Part shown: positions 5,219 to 6,266 of the stretch, piece by piece
How positions within the stretch are numbered: the first letter of the stretch is position 1
Layout of the letters: every line of letters begins with the position of its first letter
Assembly: GCA_041483455.1 (NCBI GenBank)
Contig: JBGPFS010000153.1
Coordinates: 1 to 6,266, forward strand
Source: JBGPFS01 sp041483455
GTDB lineage: Bacteria; Chloroflexota; Limnocylindria; Limnocylindrales; CSP1-4
Length of the DNA: 6,266 nucleotides
Direction: 5' to 3'
Made by a program: the position numbers and the translations under genes
The notes under the pieces: generated by a model
Databases searched by the model: none
The model's input: only the letters and a program-made list of their open reading frames with translations
Told to the model about the DNA's origin: nothing

Positions 5219-6266
5219 TCAGGCCAGGGCGTCCGAGAGCGCTCGTTCGAGCGCCTCGAGCCCCGCGTCCGGATCGGCGCCCAGGTGGACCCGGAGGACC
5301 GGTCGCTCGTTCGCCTCGAGCGCCCCGAAGTCGCCCTCGGCCTGGGCGTCGATCAGCTCGCCGAACGTGTACGGCCAGTCCGCGATCGGCCGGTCGACCG
5401 GATGGTCGGCGGTCAGCTGGAGGAACCAGCCGGTCGGGCTGCCGCCCTTGTGGAGCTGCCCGGTCGAATGGAGGAAGCGGGGCCCGTAGCCGAGCGTGGT
5501 CGCCCGCCCGCGCCGGTCGCGCATGAGCACGCGGATCCGGGCCAGGGCGGCATCGCGCTCCGGCGTCGCCCGCAGGTACGCCTGGAGTGCCGCGTAGCCG
5601 TTCGGGCGGAGACGGGCGAGGTGGCGGCGCAGCTCCCCGACGACCGTCCCGTCGCCGGCGCTCAACCGGAGCGGAGCGTCGCCGATCAGGGTCAGGCCGC
5701 CATCCGAGGCCAGGACGTCCACGGTCGCCGGCGACTCGGAGGCGTGGGCCGTGATCGCGTCACCGTGGCGGGCGAGCAGGCGGCGGGTGATGATCTTCGC
5801 CTCCTCGACGTTCGGCTGGTCGAACGGGTCGATCCCGAGGACGATCCCGGCGATGGCCGTGGCGACCTCCCAGCGCACGAACTCGGCCCCGAGGTCGATC
5901 GGGTCGGCCAGGGCGATCTCGATGACCGGGTGGCCGGCGGCCCGGAGCCGCTCGAGGAGCTCGTCGGCGGAGTGGCCGTCCGACGTCGGCGCCGGGCCCG
6001 CGGAGCCGGCGAGGCGGAGCCGGACGAAGACCCGGTCGGGGCCGTAGGACTCCGGCCGACCGAGCGGCTCGCGGTCGACCGGGACGATCCCGACCCCACG
6101 CTTGCCCGTGCTTTCCGCGATGAGCTGCTCGGCCCACGACCCGAAGCTGGCGATCTCCGGATCCGCGATGAAGGTGAGCTTGTCGCGGCCTGCCCGGCCG
6201 AGCGCCCCGATGGCGGCCCCGAGCCGGAGCCCGGGGTTGGCGCTCGGGCGCGGCTCGCGGCAGAGC
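5219..6266 (-). CDS. Glucose-6-phosphate isomerase domain, probably the C-terminal half of a transaldolase/isomerase fusion (5'-partial)
   Basis: The C-terminal 348 residues are in the window; the 5' end lies beyond 6266 and the frame is open to the edge. The domain interconverts glucose-6-P and fructose-6-P. Landmarks by position are NPGLRLGAAIG then GRDKLTF (6170-6190) and EQLIAESTGK (6101-6130), which form the family's phosphosugar region. PFDQPNVEEAK (5795-5827) is equivalent to the PGI signature DQxxVExxK, whose lysine (5795-5797) is catalytically important. FLHSTGQLHKGG (5441-5476), followed by YTFGELIDAQAEGD, is a C-terminal block that I associate with bifunctional transaldolase/phosphoglucose isomerase proteins of Chloroflexota and cyanobacteria, rather than with ordinary Pgi. 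Whether a transaldolase domain precedes it cannot be seen here; a stand-alone isomerase of the same subfamily is possible. It is the upstream gene of the zwf-opcA-pgl operon. Confidence 0.88.
   Translation of the reverse strand, partial: LCREPRPSANPGLRLGAAIGALGRAGRDKLTFIADPEIASFGSWAEQLIAESTGKRGVGIVPVDREPLGRPESYGPDRVFVRLRLAGSAGPAPTSDGHSADELLERLRAAGHPVIEIALADPIDLGAEFVRWEVATAIAGIVLGIDPFDQPNVEEAKIITRRLLARHGDAITAHASESPATVDVLASDGGLTLIGDAPLRLSAGDGTVVGELRRHLARLRPNGYAALQAYLRATPERDAALARIRVLMRDRRGRATTLGYGPRFLHSTGQLHKGGSPTGWFLQLTADHPVDRPIADWPYTFGELIDAQAEGDFGALEANERPVLRVHLGADPDAGLEALERALSDALA

Noticed and set aside
3945..5489. Long plus-strand open frame (514 codons) antisense to zwf and the isomerase end
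   Set aside because: It covers two well-supported minus-strand genes, has no recognisable motif, and shows the biased composition expected of an antisense GC-rich frame.

Overview
The window is uniformly GC-rich, and its genes rely on GTG starts and GC-rich third codon positions. Gene content (OpcA with Zwf, a Pgl, and a phosphoglucose isomerase of the type usually fused to transaldolase) suggests a high-GC Chloroflexota lineage, or less likely an actinobacterium. This taxonomic guess is inference.

Layout. On the plus strand at the left edge lies an AMMECR1-domain protein (19-699, frame open to the window edge). On the minus strand, reading right to left, is a compact carbohydrate operon: the 3' part of a (transaldolase/)glucose-6-phosphate isomerase (5219 to beyond 6266), zwf (glucose-6-phosphate dehydrogenase), opcA (its assembly/activator protein) and pgl (6-phosphogluconolactonase). 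zwf, opcA and pgl are nearly contiguous (2-nt gap, then a 4-nt GTGA overlap). Together they interconvert fructose-6-P and glucose-6-P and oxidise glucose-6-P to 6-phosphogluconate with production of NADPH or NADH. The 6-phosphogluconate dehydrogenase step is not visible here.

The most interesting region is between the convergent 3' ends of the AMMECR1 gene and pgl. A 632-bp segment (729-1360) has 25-bp imperfect terminal inverted repeats (23/25 identical) and is flanked on both sides, immediately outside the repeats, by the same 8 bp, TCTCCCGG (721-728 and 1361-1368). This is the signature of a transposed unit with its target-site duplication. It contains no transposase. Its only gene, on the minus strand, encodes a 168-residue Cys/His-rich protein with two apparent metal-binding clusters. 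Removing the element and one duplication copy leaves about 30 bp between the two convergent stop codons, a natural ancestral arrangement. The element therefore looks like a small non-autonomous transposon carrying a passenger gene, now sitting as an apparent fifth gene behind the pentose-phosphate operon.

No RNA genes, CRISPR arrays or clear promoters were seen, and no stretch longer than about 100 bases lacks a gene. Long open frames antisense to zwf and opcA are by-products of high GC.
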